Assembly: GCA_018263405.1 (NCBI GenBank)
Contig: JAANXG010000061.1
Location: forward strand, 1-6,627
Length of the DNA: 6,627 bases
Source: Gammaproteobacteria bacterium
GTDB lineage: Bacteria > Pseudomonadota > Gammaproteobacteria > Arenicellales > JAANXG01
Reading direction: 5' to 3'
Positions 6,430 through 6,627 of this stretch are shown here, piece by piece. The position numbers were made by a program, and so were the translations under genes. A model generated the notes under the pieces. It saw nothing but the letters and a program-made list of their open reading frames with translations. It did not search any database and was not told the DNA's origin. How positions within the stretch are numbered: the first letter of the stretch is position 1; every line of letters begins with the position of its first letter.

Positions 6430-6627
6430 GCAAAACTGCAGACCGGGCCACCGTCTTCTCGTGCCCACCCCGGATTTTCACGTTCCGAGGGGCGGGGAAA
6501 ACTAAGGGCTCGCGCAAAAATAACTTCCCATTTTCACATCCCGTCTTCGGGCCACCTTTGAACGATCCTCAATCGCAAAATCCTCATAGTAGCCCTGCTA
6601 GGAGCCTGTCGGACTTAGGGGATCGTA
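6430..6627. other. upstream non-coding region with repeated short words
   Basis: No gene is recognisable between the promoter and the window end. The words CGGGCCACC (6444-6452, 6548-6556), CCGTCTTC (6451-6458, 6541-6548) and ATTTTCAC (6474-6481, 6530-6537) each occur twice, in opposite order. Small inverted repeats are CCGGG/CCCGG (6443-6447, 6469-6473), CCCG TCTT CGGG (6540-6551) and ACGATCCTC with GGGGATCGT (6562-6570, 6618-6626). This may be a degenerate intergenic repeat; no family can be assigned by eye. Confidence 0.4.

Overview
This window holds a compact translation and transcription operon, all read from the minus strand (right to left): initiator tRNA-fMet (metY-like) – rimP – nusA – infB – rbfA – truB. 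Gene order and protein sequences match the classical metY-rimP-nusA-infB operon of Gammaproteobacteria. Three points support this: NusA has the S1-KH1-KH2 core plus two C-terminal acidic repeats; IF-2 is long, with two N-terminal domains separated by a charged linker; and an initiator tRNA precedes rimP. The protein residues align closely with the remembered E. coli sequences. The genus cannot be named from this window.

Layout from right to left. Positions 6627-6430 hold no recognisable gene but contain several short shared words and small inverted repeats. At 6429-6401 is a good sigma70-type promoter (TTGAAT, 17 bp, TAGAAT) with a GC-rich discriminator just before the tRNA (6389-6313). A strong intrinsic terminator (6290-6262) follows the tRNA, so the protein genes must depend on read-through or on a second promoter. 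rimP starts at a GTG (6196) behind a strong Shine-Dalgarno sequence. nusA (5715-4213), infB (4188-1654), rbfA (1539-1171) and truB (1165-245) follow, with gaps of 34, 24, 114 and 5 nt.

The genes cover one theme: supplying and using the initiator tRNA (tRNA-fMet, IF-2), maturing the 30S subunit (RimP, RbfA), modifying tRNA at U55 (TruB), and coupling transcription to translation and termination (NusA, which could act on the terminator inside its own operon).

Downstream of truB, 244 nt to the window edge carry no gene. The rpsO gene often found next is not present in this stretch. Its last 94 nt form a long imperfect inverted repeat. Two of the three mismatches in its outer arms become G·U pairs in RNA read in the operon direction.

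I see no new defence, mobile or biosynthetic system here. The coding content is ordinary core genome; the points worth a second look are the non-coding parts: the tRNA 1:72 mismatch, the promoter and leader architecture, the rimP leader, and the repeat-like flanks.
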